DNA from: Cyanophora paradoxa
Taxonomy: Eukaryota; Glaucocystophyceae; Cyanophorales; Cyanophoraceae
Length of the DNA stretch: 64,000 bases
NCBI GenBank assembly: GCA_004431415.1
Contig: QPMI01000521.1
Location: forward strand, 124,001-188,000
Reading direction: 5' to 3'
How positions within the stretch are numbered: position 1 is the first letter of the stretch; each line of letters opens with the position of its first letter. Below are positions 9,567-20,781 of this stretch, piece by piece. The notes below the pieces were generated by a model, which saw only the letters and a list, made by a program, of their open reading frames with translations, did no database searches and was not told the DNA's origin. Position numbers and translations under genes: made by a program.

Positions 9567-12247
9567 CTAGGCCTGGACCAGATTACTCTCGTCGGCGCCT
9601 TCAAGCGCCTGAGATGGCTCAGCGTCCACCCCGGGCTCCGTTTCCCCAGGGGGCCGCGGGGCGGGAGGGTCGCGAAACGGGGACGGCGAAACCGGCGCCG
9701 GTCGAACCTGTGACGTCCACCGGTCGAGCAGGTCGCCATTGCCGGGCAGCTGGGCAGCCCCCGCTTGGCGCTCCGATGGCTGGGCGCGAGGCCTCGGAGC
9801 GCCGCCGCCGCCGCGGAGGGGAATCACGACCCGCCCGCCGCCTCCGCCGAGGCCCAGCCCTTGCTTGAGCACGCTCACCTCCCGCTGCAGACTGCGCACC
9901 GGTTTGAAGCGGTGGGGGTCGGGTCGGGGCGGAGCGCGGAGCACCTCGTGGTGCGCTCGCGGTAGTCCTGAACGAGCTTCTCGAGGGCGGCGTTCCGCTC
10001 AGCGGCGGCGGCGGCCTCGGCGCGCTGGCGATCGCAGAAGGCGCGCAGCTGCTCGAAGGCGGACGCGGAGCGCGCGGCCTTCACGCGGTGGCGCTCGGCC
10101 CGCAGCTCGGCATCGCGAACGCGGGCCTCCAGCGCCGCCTCGCGCTGGCGAGCCTCGTCGGCGGCGACCTCGAGCGCGAGGGCGCGCTCCGCCAGCACGC
10201 AGGCGCGCAGCTCCCCGGCCGCCCCTTCCACCCGCGCCAGCTGCTCCCGCACCGCCCGCAGCTCCCCCTCCACCCGCTCCAGCTCTCCGTGCCGCCCCGC
10301 CCCCGCCTCCAGCCACGGCACGTACCCCCCGCTCAGCCAACACTTCGCAGCGGCGGCGGCGGCGGCGGCGGGCACACCGGGGCGGTGGCGATGGCGGCGG
10401 CAAGGTTGGGAGGAGGAGGACTTGCCTCACTGGAAGGCCGCAGCTTGAGCTCGAGGGCGGCGACGGCGGCCCCGCTCCCCGCGACGGCGCCCTCGATGCT
10501 CTCCAAGGCGCGTCGCAGCTGGGGTCGAGCCAGCGCGAGCGACTCTTCCGTGATGCGCCGGTACCGCGCGAGCCGCGTCGCCTGCGCCCCCAGCTCCTCC
10601 CGCAGGCCGTCCGCCTCCGCACGCACCGCCGCCGCCTCCTCCCGCTCCTGCGCGGCCAGCTCCTGCGCGGCCCGCTCGACAGGCGCCGTGCGTCGGCTGG
10701 GGAGAAGCTGAAGACGCACGCGGGCGGGGGCCGAGAGGGCGGCGTCGAGGGCGGCGCGGAGGAGGGCAGTGTCGGCCTCGCGCCGCTCCGCCTCGACCTC
10801 CTGCGGCGGCATCGGTCCGGCGGCGGGCGGCAGTGGAGTTCACGCACGAAGTAGGCGATCTGATCAAGAAGCGACTCGTTTGTTTCTTGCGCCTCCTGCC
10901 GCGCCGCCTCCAGCTCCGCCACAGGATCGCGCCCTGCACCGCCTCTCAGGCGGCGAGTAACAATGCCGCCCGCCTGCAGCTACGCACCGTCGAGCTCCGC
11001 GGCGGCCGCGGCAGGTGTCGCCTCCGCATGCCCGCCCGTCTCCTCGTGGAGCTTCCGGTCCAGCTTCGCCTGCATCGCCTCCAACAGCGCCTCCTGGTCC
11101 CGCAGCTTCCTCCGCAGCGCATTCGCCTCGGCACGCGCCTCCTCCGCGTGACCCTGCGCCCGTCTCTGCACATCCTCCGCGAGCTCGATCGTCCCCCACA
11201 ACGACCGGTGCTTCAGCACATCGAGTTGAGCAACAAATCTCCGCAGCCGCGCCTCGGCGCCGGCCGCCCGCCCCTCCGCCTCCACGCGCCGCGCCGCCTC
11301 CTCCCCGGCCCTCTTCTCTGCCACCTCGAGCCGCCGCCACATCGACTGCACCTCCGCCCTGGCGGCCGCCGCCTGCCGCTCCGCTTCGCCGCGCCGCGCC
11401 GCCTCTTCCCCAGCCGTCTGCGCCGCCGCGTCGAGCCGCTGCCGAAGCACCGCCAGCTCCGCCTCCAGCTGCATGTTCCTCCTCAAGAACCCGACGTTCC
11501 GCTCGTACCGCGTCCTTTGCTTCCGACGCCGCACCGCTGCCGCCCCGCACCCGTTAAGCACTTCCCGCGAGCTGACGAAGCGCCCAAGCAAGCGCACCGG
11601 ACTGGATTTTTGTTGCTGCGGCCCGCATCGCGATGTATACTTCGCGCCGCAGGTGCATGCGCACCACACTCTGCATGAGCGTAGCGCAACGGTTCTGGCG
11701 AACGGCACATGCGGCTGCGTGCGTATGTACTTCAACCGGCGAGCCTCGCCACCCGCAGTCCCGCGTCGGGCACCTGCTCCGCGGCCGGATCCATGCGCCA
11801 TCGTCATCAGAACTGGGCATGCGGAACTGGGCCGGGCGCCGACGCACCGGGCGCGGAGGTCGTTCACGAGGCGGGCGCGAAACGCCGAGCGGCAGATGCG
11901 CTCCTGGGCGACGACCTCGCGGCAGACGGGGCACTTCAGCTGGGCCCGCTGGTACTCGAACTGGAACGGGAAGCCCGACTCCCGCAAAACGCCCTCCGCG
12001 CACGTCCAGCACAGCGCGTGCTCGTTAGAGCACGGCAGCGAGGCCTGCGCGCGCGGGTGTCAGCGGTCGGCCTGCGCGGCCTGCGGTGTCAACGCAGGGG
12101 CCGTACCGGATCGCGCATGACGAACTTGCAGACCGGGCACACGAGCTGCAACGACTCGGCCCGCGCCTCCTCTCCATCGTCGAAGAGCTCGGATGGCCAG
12201 CCGCCGAAATCATCGCCAGCGCCAGCGGGGAGCGCCCCCCCTGCCAT
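9567..12247 (-). CDS. RING finger, TRAF-type zinc finger, coiled-coil protein
   Basis: Translation begins MAGGALPAGAGDDF at 12247. A C3HC4 RING follows: C37, C40, C52, H56, C59, C62, C85, C88, reading VCPVCKF, PCSNEHALCWTC and LKCPVCREVV. Next is a TRAF-type zinc finger (CPTRDCGWRGSPVEVHTHAAAC). The rest, several hundred residues from about 11500 to 9960, is Ala/Glu/Arg-rich coiled coil (for example LEAELAVLRQRLDAAAQ and ESLLDQIAYFVREL). A Pro/Gly-rich tail ends at 9567. RING proteins of this build are usually E3 ubiquitin ligases that oligomerise through the coiled coil; no substrate can be inferred. Joins between RING, zinc finger and first coil are well supported. Those between about 11700 and 11550 and near 10370 are less certain. 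It shares an upstream region with the F-box gene. Confidence 0.82.
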
Positions 12248-12618
12248 TGCTCGCAGCTAAGGCATGCCAGTGAACGCTTTTGCGGGTCGCTAGTCGCTGG
12301 CCTTCGTGCTGGCCCCGGTGGCCCGCCGTCAGGTGACTGTCGAACACGTGCGGCCGAAAGCGGCCGTAACAGGCTGTACCCGGATTGGCTGGCATCCGCA
12401 TCGCCGCCCAGCGCGCAGTCGAAAGCTGATCGGCGTGCGGATATCGATTGCCGTTGCGCCTTGAGCCGGACCCGCGAGGCCGCATCGTCCACTCGCCCGC
12501 GACACATTCTGCGAATCTATCCAGCGGCTTCATACGCACGCTTCAGGGTCAGTCTGTCGATCCCCCTTCCGTGCGCCGCAGCTGACGACGGCAGCCCGCG
12601 TACGCGAGCAGGGGCGCC
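12248..12618. promoter_or_regulatory. Divergent upstream region shared by RING and F-box genes
   Basis: These 371 bases separate two outward-facing start codons. I see no recognised box or gene. The regulatory role is inferred from layout. Confidence 0.45.
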
Positions 12619-15600
12619 ATGGACGCTGAGACGCTTCAGGCGATGTGCTCGACGATGCTTCTCGACGGGGACAAACCGGAGAGCATAATACGCAGCCTGA
12701 TCGAGCTCGGTGCGGCCCGCGCCCGCCGAAGCGAACGCGCATCGTCGCGAGCCGCACCGCTTTCAGGGGCGGACAGGGAGCAGGCGGCGTCCATCGTGCG
12801 TGAGCTTTCCGCCAACGACGACGACGAGGGCAGGAAGGTCTGTGTCCGCTCGGGCGCGTACGCAGCGCGAGCCGAACTGCGCTCTTTCGGGCGCGCAGAG
12901 CAAGCGCCTGAAGGAGGAGGAGAACCGCCCGAAGGGCGAGCGGCGCGGGAAGCGCATGCCGATCGAAGGTCCGCCGCGGATCGATATGCCCGCGCGCGTC
13001 GCACGCCGCTCGAGCCGCCGCCGCGGCCGCGCACGCAGACCTGCCCGAGAACGTCATGCTGGAGCTCTTCCGCTTCCTCCCGCGCCTCTCCTCCGTCCTC
13101 CTCTTCGCGAACGTGCGCTCCGTCCTCCACGGCCCGCCTCGCGCCGCATCCGCCCGGACCGAGGGCGCCGGGCCGGGCCGGGCGAAACGGGCCCGGGGCG
13201 CAGTCGAGCCCGGTGCTGCGGGAGCGCGTCCAGGAGTTCGTGATGGCGGAGTGGCCCCTCTCCGTCGCCCGCTTCGTCCCCGCGGCCCTCGGCATCGACG
13301 ACCCGCCCCCGCCCGCCGACCAGGTGGCCCTTCCCCCCCCCCCCCCCCCCCCGCGCCCTTCCCCGCCTCCCCCTCCGCCCCTGAGCGCGTACCCCCCCTC
13401 TCCCCGAAGGACGATTTCGAGGGCGATGCGTCCCTTCGGCTCTACGGAAAGGAGGGGGACCCCCCGGCCTGCCTTCTCGAGGCCCGGGTCCGTACCCCGT
13501 ACCCCCTCCGATTCGCCCCCGTACCCACCCCCGGGACTCGCCGTGCAGCCGCTCCTGTACGGGCTGTGGATGCAGAGCCCGGCCACGAACCGTTTCGCCC
13601 GCCGCCTCGCGCAGTCGTACCCCCTCGTCCAGGCGCCCCCAACCCCCCCCCCCCCCCCCCCGGCCCCGCCCCCCGGGGCGCCCGCTGACCGCCGCGCAGG
13701 CGCTCGAGCTGGAGGACGTGGTACCCCTCCGGCGGACGACCTTCGAGGCCATGGGCGCCGCCATGCCCTCGCTGCGCCGCGTCACGCTGTCCGTACCCCC
13801 CGCCGCCCCCTCCCCGAGCCGCCCGCCCTCCCGACCCGCCGGGCTCACAGGCGGGAGACCCGGCGGCCGCCGAGGACCCACATGGGCTGGCGTGCCTGTA
13901 CCCCGTCCGCCCCTTCTATTTTTCGCTGGGCTGATCCCCGGGTACAGGTTCGAGTCGATGGTGAAGAGGGGGGAGGGCCCGCCCCCTCCCGGTGCGCCTG
14001 TACCCGACCGGCGCGCCCGCCCTCCCTCCCCAGCCGACCCTCGCGGCAGCGGACGAATGGGAGGACGGGGCGAACGCCCTGCACCCGCACTTCTTTGGCC
14101 ACGTCCGCCCCGCCCGAGATGCCCCTCCCCTCCGAACTTCTTACCCCCCTCGCGCAGGCGCCGTGGAGCCAGCTGCTGACGGGCTGGGCGCGCACGCACG
14201 CCGCCCTCGTGTTTGACGATAGCCAGGTGCGGAGAGGAGGGGCAGCCCCAGAACACGGCCGCGCGCTTCTTCTGAAGCGCGCCCCCAGGCGGACCCCTTC
14301 TCTGCGGAGCGCGAGTTCGAGATGGAGCCGCCGGGGGCCGCGTACCCGGGGGGGCGGGGCAGGGCCCCCGCCCCCCTCGCCGACCTCCCGGACGCACCCG
14401 TGCGCCCCCCGACCCCACTCACCCCCTGGCCTCGGGAATAGGGAATAGGATAGATGCGTGGCGCCGAGCAAACATAGGCATAGGAGCAGGAGCTAACAGA
14501 CACTTCTGACTGACTTCCTCCTCTCTGACTTCCTTTCCTCGCTGGCCGTCTCACTCTGACCTCCCCCCGATCGCAGCCGGACGACTCGGAGGCGCCCCTG
14601 TTCGCGTGCGTGCCCGGCGCCCCGGGACGCTCGGGCCGGTCCAGGCTCGGGGAGGACGGATGCAGGGCTCAAGCGCCTCGCATGGGGCGCCGTGGCCCTG
14701 CGCGGCCTTCTCATCCCCCTCCCCGGCAGGTTCCCGGGCCCGCTGGAGGTCCGGGCCGGCTTCCTGAGGCGCATCCGCCTCGCCGGCGGCCCCAGGCGCC
14801 CGCCCCGCCCCGCCACGGAAGGCTTCTTCTGACGTTCTCGCCCCTCGCCCCTCCCTTCAGGTGCGGGGACGTGCTCGCGTGCCTCGCCCGGTCCCTCCCC
14901 CTCCTCGAGGAGGTCGACGTCGCCGTCGCCCCGCACGCCCAGAACCGTGCGTTGGCCGTACCCCCCGTGACTTGTTCCCCCCACCCCGCCAAGCTTTGCG
15001 CTGGGTCCCAGGGGTTGATTACGAGGTCTCGCGGCTCTACGGGGGGGTACGGGAGGCGGACTGCGTCGCGGGGGTGCTCGAGGCCTGCCCCCAGCTCGAG
15101 TGCGTACCCCCCAACCCCTCCCGCCCCCTCTATAAACACCAATCGTCTCCGGCAGGGAGCTGGACATCTTGGGGGCGGCCCACTGGCTACCATACCGCAT
15201 CTTCCGGTGCGGGCGGGCGGGCCGCGCGTCGGCGGGGGCGGGGGCATGGGCCGCGGGGGCTCTCAGTGCTCTGTCGTCCTCTCCGCCTCGAGGGCAGCCG
15301 CGCCTGCGCGGGATCCGGGTCTAGATGTCCCACCTTTGCCTCGGGAGCGGAGCCGGGGCTGCGTAGCCCCAGCTGCGCGCTTGTGACTTCCGGCCCACCC
15401 GCCCCCGCCCCCGCCCCCGCCGCGCAGCTTCGGCGACACGAGTCCGCGGCTGCGGTGCGCGCGCACACTCGGCCCCTGCCCCTGCCCGCCCCCGCGCCTC
15501 TCCTGACCCGCCCGGCAGCGTCCTGCGCATGGTCCTCCACCGGCCCGCGCCCCGCCCGCGGGCGCGCGGCCCCGCGCAGGTACAATTCCCCCACCCGCCC

Positions 15601-17812
15601 CGCCCCGCCCCGCCCCCCGCCCACGACGGGGGCGCAGATGTTCGGGGGGGCGGCGATGCACGGGATGCCCCCGGGCTTCGCCGCCGCCATGGCCAACGTG
15701 GTCCGCCCCGCCTCCGCCCCGCGCCTCTGCGGCCCCCGCAGCCGCCTCCAGTCCTTAGACTACGTCGATCTACAGCTAGCTCCCGCCTCCGCTCCGCGCG
15801 CCCCTTCCCGCCTCGCCCCGCCTCTGCGGCCGGCGCCGCCACCGCCACCCGCCGCAGCCTTAGGCCTTTCTCCTCAACGCCGCCGCGCGCCTCTGCGGCC
15901 CCCGCCGCCTCCGTCTCCACCTCCGCCGCTCACTTCTCCGCGCCAGAGCGACGACGACGAGGACGGCCTCTCGGCGCCCGCGCCCCCGCCGCCCCCACCG
16001 CAGCGCCGGCCCAAGGCCGATCCCACCAAGGTCCGCCCCCTCCGCTCTTGAAGGGCTTTTTAGATCGGATTCCGTGCTTTTTAAGCTTTCCCGTCCCCTT
16101 CTCCGATTGCCCCCCTCTCTTAATGAGTCCTTGCTTTTCTAAGCTTTCCCTTCACCTTCTCCTATTGCGTTGAGCCCTCCGCGCCAGGTCTGGATTCAGC
16201 CGGCCGGCGCAGCCCTCGCCCGCCTGGGCTCCGGCCAGGCACGCGTGCCCCTCCCCACCCGCCCCCGCCCCGCCCTTCCACCCATCCGAGCGACCTCGCA
16301 GGCGGACGCGGCGGCGTCGGCGGCGGCCTTCGCCGAGAGCCTGGCCTCCTGCAAGCGGATCGAGGAGGCGCGCTCTCTTTCCCTCTGCGCCCCGCCCCGC
16401 CCGAGAGAGAATCGAAGAACGAGAGCGCGCCTCCGCCCCACCTCTCTCCCCCGCTCAGCTTCCCGGCCCCCTCGCTCCGCCCCGCTCCGCCCGAACGGAC
16501 GAGAACCATAGAGCGCACACAGCACAAAGCGTAGAGGAGCGACGCCCCCCACCGCTTCCCCCCACTCACTCGGCTTCCTTCCCCCCCGCAGGTGAGCTTC
16601 GCGGGCTCCTCGGACGTGCTGGGCCTGCACCGCGCCCTCCGCGCCCTCCGCGCCGGCGGGCCCGCCGCCCTCTGCCGCCTCCGCTCCCTCGACCTCTCCC
16701 GGTGCGTTTTCTAGGAGCTTTAGGAGGTTTTAAGGCCTAAGCTTTCTGGAAACGAAAGGCTCGGAGCCCGAACCCTGAAGGGCGTGTAGAGAACCCTTAG
16801 GGAGACCTAAGATAGGGGGCGACGAGAAACTACGAAGCCCTGCAACCAAGGGAGCCGGAGAACTCTACGGCCCGCCGGGGGCTCGAGCTCGCTGACGTCC
16901 GGGCAGGGCGGCGGTGAGCCCGGCGCGGGAGGCGGAGCACCCGGCGCTGCGGGCCGAACGCGACCGCCACGGCGGGACCGCCCACCCGCAGGTCCCGCCC
17001 CCCGTCTTTCTCTCTACGCGCTTTCCCGGCGCTCTCGCCCCGTATACGCCTGCGGCTCCCCCTTGGCCTCCCCCCTCCCGCTCCCTTCCTTCCTCCCTTC
17101 CTGAGGGAGCTGACGTGCGGCCCCCGCGCGCGCGCCTTCGTTCGCAGGTCCACGACGAGCACCCGGACCTGCTGCAGGGCTTCTCGGCGCGCCTCGGGGG
17201 CCCCGCCCTCCGCGCCGCCCTCCTCGTCGGCCCCCGCCTCGAGCGCCTCGTCCTCCGCGTGCGAACGAAGGCCCCGCGCCCCCGGCCCCTCCCCCACGAG
17301 CCTGGCCCTAGTCCGCCAGGCCCTAGCTCGAATCCCAGCCGGAACCCTAGCTAGGGTTCGCGCGGCCCCGCCCTCACGTGCGAATGCGAGGGGCGAGGAG
17401 GCGGCCCCGCGGCCGGGCAGCCGCGGCCGGGCAGCCGCCGCCGGGCAGCCGCCGCCGGGACTCACCTGCCGCTCTATCTCGAACTCTGAACTCTAGCCGA
17501 AATGCTAAATCCTAGCACCCTAGATCCAGGTCGCGTGCGCCTCACCCTCGCCCTCACCCTCCGCCTCCGCCTCGCCCTCCACCGCCCTCAGGACGTGGGG
17601 GACGTGGACGTGGGGCAGCTGCGGGGCGCCCCCGACCGCGAGGAGGGCCTCACCGCCCTCGACCTCTCCGGCTGCCGCCTCCGCACCCAGGTCGCCCCCG
17701 GCCCCCTCCCCCCTTCCCCTCCCAGCGCCCCTTCTGGCCCCCCTGGACCAATCCGAGGACGGAGCGCTCCCCCGCCCCGCCCCCTAGACCTCTTCCAGGA
17801 CGGAGGCGCGCG

Positions 17813-17845
<33 letters not shown>

Positions 17846-20635
17846 CTTTCAACGACGACTCGCTCTGCGTCTTCCTCCTCCGTTCCTCCCTCACTCCGAC
17901 CCCCCTCCCCTCCGGCCCCGCAGGAGATGAACTGGCGCGGCTTCTCGCGCCTCACGGAGCTCGACGTCTCCACGCCCTCCTCCGTGCGCCCCGCTCCGCT
18001 TCCTTGGCCTCTTGGCTTCTCGCCCCCGCCCCGCCCCGCCCTGGAAGGCTGTGCTCGTCCCGCCCACGCCCGCCCCGCCCTCCGCCACGTCTCTGTGCGT
18101 GCGCGCACGGGCGTCCCTCACGCCCCCCGCAGGCGGCGGACCGGGAGAAGCGCAACGAGTGCGGGCGCCGCGCCCCCCGCACGAGACCGGAAGCCCGAAG
18201 CCCCTCCGCTTCGTTCGCAGGCTGCTGGACGTGGTGGCGACGTACAGCCCGCCCCTCCGCCTCCTCGCCATCGACGCCGCCAGGCCCACCGCGCGCCCCG
18301 CCCCGCCCCGCCCCGCCCCGCCCCGCCCCGCCCCGCCGGCCTCGGAAGGCTTCTGAGCTGAGGGGGAGTCTTCTTCTTCTTCTTCTTGTACAGGACCCGG
18401 GACTGCTGCCGCGGCTGCTGGAGCGGAGCGCGAAGACGCTGCGCTCCCTCTCCATCTCCGACGTCCTCCCCGGTGCGGGGGGGGGGGGGGGGGGGGGGAG
18501 GCCGGGGGGGGCGGGGGGGGGAGGCCTGGGGCGGGGGGCGGGGCCTCGGTCCCGCGTGCGCCGGCCGCCCGGGACGGGTAGAGTTGCCGAAGAAGACCGA
18601 GGGCAAGGGGGGAGAGCCCCGGCCCTCTGCGGGGGGCCAAGAGCTGACTGGGGCCGGTGGGGCAGGGGACCTGCCGGGGGCGGCGCTGCAGCGGTTCGCG
18701 GGCCTCGCGGGGCCCCTCGAGTCCTTCCGCATGCTCCGCGTGCGCCCGCCCCGCCCCGCCCCGCCCCGCCCCGCCCCGCCCCGCCACCCGGGGGCAAGGG
18801 GCGAGGCGAGGAGGCAGTCGAGGCTGTCTAGATTTCGATGCGTACATAAAGACTCTAGACGGAGCAGAGCGATGCCGGGACGCTTTGACCGACGCCGCGG
18901 GGCATGCACAGGTGCAGAACACGGCGGTGGACGCCGTCTGGCTGCGGCCCCTCCTCCGCGCCGTCGGGCCCACGCGCGCCCCGCCCCGCCCCCGCCCCGC
19001 CCCGCCCCGCCCTGGATCCGGGCTCCAGTTCTAAGCCGGGCTCCAGCGAGCCTGTGTAGCGCCCCTAGAGCAACCTAGAGCCCGTCGGGCCCCCGCCCTG
19101 CATAGCGGATCTGCGCAACCAACCTCGAGCGGCTTAGAGGTGGTCACTGGGGACGCGTAGCGCCCCCGGCCCCGCCCCCGCCCCCCCCCCCTCCCCCCCC
19201 TCCCCGCCCCGCATCCGGGCTCCTGGGCGGACCCGAGCTCCGGCCTGCATCCGAGCCCCGTCTTCCATGGCGCAGGCTGCACTACCTCGAGCTCGGCATC
19301 CCCGACTTCGACGTGCGCGGGAGCTCGAGCGCTCTAGACCTAGATCGTCCCTCCGGATCGTACCCCGTCTAGATCCGATCCCGGCGCCCCTCGCCCGCGC
19401 TCGCCGACCCTTGCGGCGGGTGTTGCTGGGAGCTCTCGGTTAGAGCTCAACATTCCACGGGGCATAGCCCGGCTTCAGACCCGCCGAGCCTAGCCTAGCC
19501 GCCTGCGTCTGCCGCCGCGGCGCGCTGACGCCTCGCGGCGGGCGCAGGTGCAGGGGAGCCTGACGGACGAGGACCTGCGCCACATCGCCGCCTGCTGCAC
19601 CCGCCTCCGGTCCCGCCCCGCCCCGCCCCGCCCCGCCCCGCCTTCTAAGCTTGCTCACCCCCGGCCCGCCCCGCCTGCCCCGCAGGAGCCTCCGGGTGGA
19701 GGCGATGTGCGACCTGACCCTCCGCGGTCCGCCCGCGTCCGAGCTTAAGACCTTAGCTTGAGCCTTGAGCTCTTAAAGACCTTAGCTTAAGACCTTAAGA
19801 CCTTATTCCGCCCGCCCCCGCCCGAGGCTAGCGCTTGAGCCTGAGCCTGAGCGCTGGGCCGAGGAGGAGAAGGGGGAGGGAGGGGTCTGAGGGCGGGGCG
19901 GGGCGGGGCGGGCAGGGCTGGTGGCGTTTTTGGCGGAGTGCGCGTCCCTGCGGCGGCTGACGGTCGCCTACCTGCACGCCACCGCCCACTGCGCCGGCGG
20001 CTGGACCCGCCCCCGCGTCGCCGAGCTCCGCCACGCGTCCGCCCGCCCGGCCCCCGCCCCGCCCCGCTTAAAAGTCTTAGCTCGAGAACAGCTTAAAAGT
20101 CTCAAAAGCCTTAGCTTAAGAACCTTAGTTTAAAAGATTAGAGCTCCGCGTGCGCCCGCCCCGCCCCGCCCCCGCTCGCCCCGCCCCGCCCCGCCCCGCC
20201 TCGATCCGCCTTAGCAGTAGCTTAGAGCCTAAGCTCGAGATTAGTATCAATACCCGCCGCGCCGGTCGCCGCCCCGGCCAGCGCCCGAGGCCCCGCACAT
20301 GCGCGCAGGTGCGGGGCGCGGGGCGTGGAGTTCGTGTGGGCCCCCGAGGGCAAGGTCCGCCCCATACATATATATCGATGGGACGCGCCGTCCCGGGGCT
20401 AGCGAGAGCTCTCGCCTCGCGTCTTGTTTCGGTTCGGGCCCTCCTTAGGCCTATGGTGGCCTACAGCTATATATAGCTAGCGATGCTTCGGCCCGGCATG
20501 CATATGGCCCCCCAGCCTGGCTGGCCATGGCCCCCTGTAGCTGGCCTCCCCGCCGTTCCTTTCCTCCGCTGACGCTTACGGTTGCGCCTGCAGCCCGTGG
20601 ACGAGGAGGGGCGCGAGCTGGAGCCCCCCCAGTAG
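12619..20635 (+). CDS. F-box protein with leucine-rich-repeat-like C-terminus
   Basis: Exon 1 starts MDAETLQAMCSTMLLDGDKP. After SKRLKEEENRPKGERR, splicing gives EDLPENVMLELFRFLPRL, an F-box beginning near residue 97. Many small exons downstream each encode one leucine-rich unit, for example MPSLRRVTLS, SLPLLEEVDVAV, LRSLDLS, GLTALDLSGCRL, FSRLTELDVS, PPLRLLAIDAA, KTLRSLSISDVLP, LHYLELGIPDFD, LTDEDLRHIAACC and CASLRRLTVAYLH. The end is PVDEEGRELEPPQ, stop 20633-20635. F-box/LRR proteins are SCF ubiquitin-ligase substrate receptors; that role is inferred. More than 20 introns are implied, rich in GTACCCC, CCCGC repeats and homopolymers. I treat it as one gene because orientation and repeat type are constant. 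A split near 14400-15000 or 16050 is possible. Confidence 0.72.
17814..17843. repeat. 30-base G homopolymer
   Basis: An uninterrupted G run lies in an intron of the F-box/LRR gene. Other long G or C runs lie in introns near 13330, 13650, 18478, 21826 and 60330. True lengths may be affected by sequencing error. Confidence 0.9.
18296..18342 (+). repeat. CCCGC pentanucleotide tract in intron
   Basis: About nine near-perfect pentanucleotide units lie just after the exon encoding LRLLAIDAA. Similar tracts occur near 18747-18785, 18977-19012, 19612-19642, 20157-20200, 54490-54520 and 57345-57363. Confidence 0.85.
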
Positions 20636-20781
20636 CTAGCGGAATAGCGCCCCCGTCTCCGGAGCCGAATATCAAAGAAAATTGTAACGATGCATTAAGA
20701 TTAAGATCTAGATGCATTAAGATTAGGGGGCGCGAGCTCGAGCCCCTCCAGTAGCTACAGCGCCCCTGTCTCCGGAGCCGA
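20602..20781 (+). repeat. Direct duplication of the F-box gene 3' end
   Basis: Bases about 20602-20665 (last codons, stop and start of the 3' region, ending CGTCTCCGGAGCCG) recur with small changes at about 20727-20781. The copy again reads GAGCCCC, CCAGTAGCTA and CTCCGGAGCCG. Between them ATGCATTAAGATTA also occurs twice. Confidence 0.8.

Noticed and set aside
12619-14448. A single 609-codon ORF as the F-box gene
   Set aside because: Read straight through, the ORF loses the F-box and LRR frames. Homology requires splicing, and the long ORF is a by-product of GC-rich DNA with few stops.
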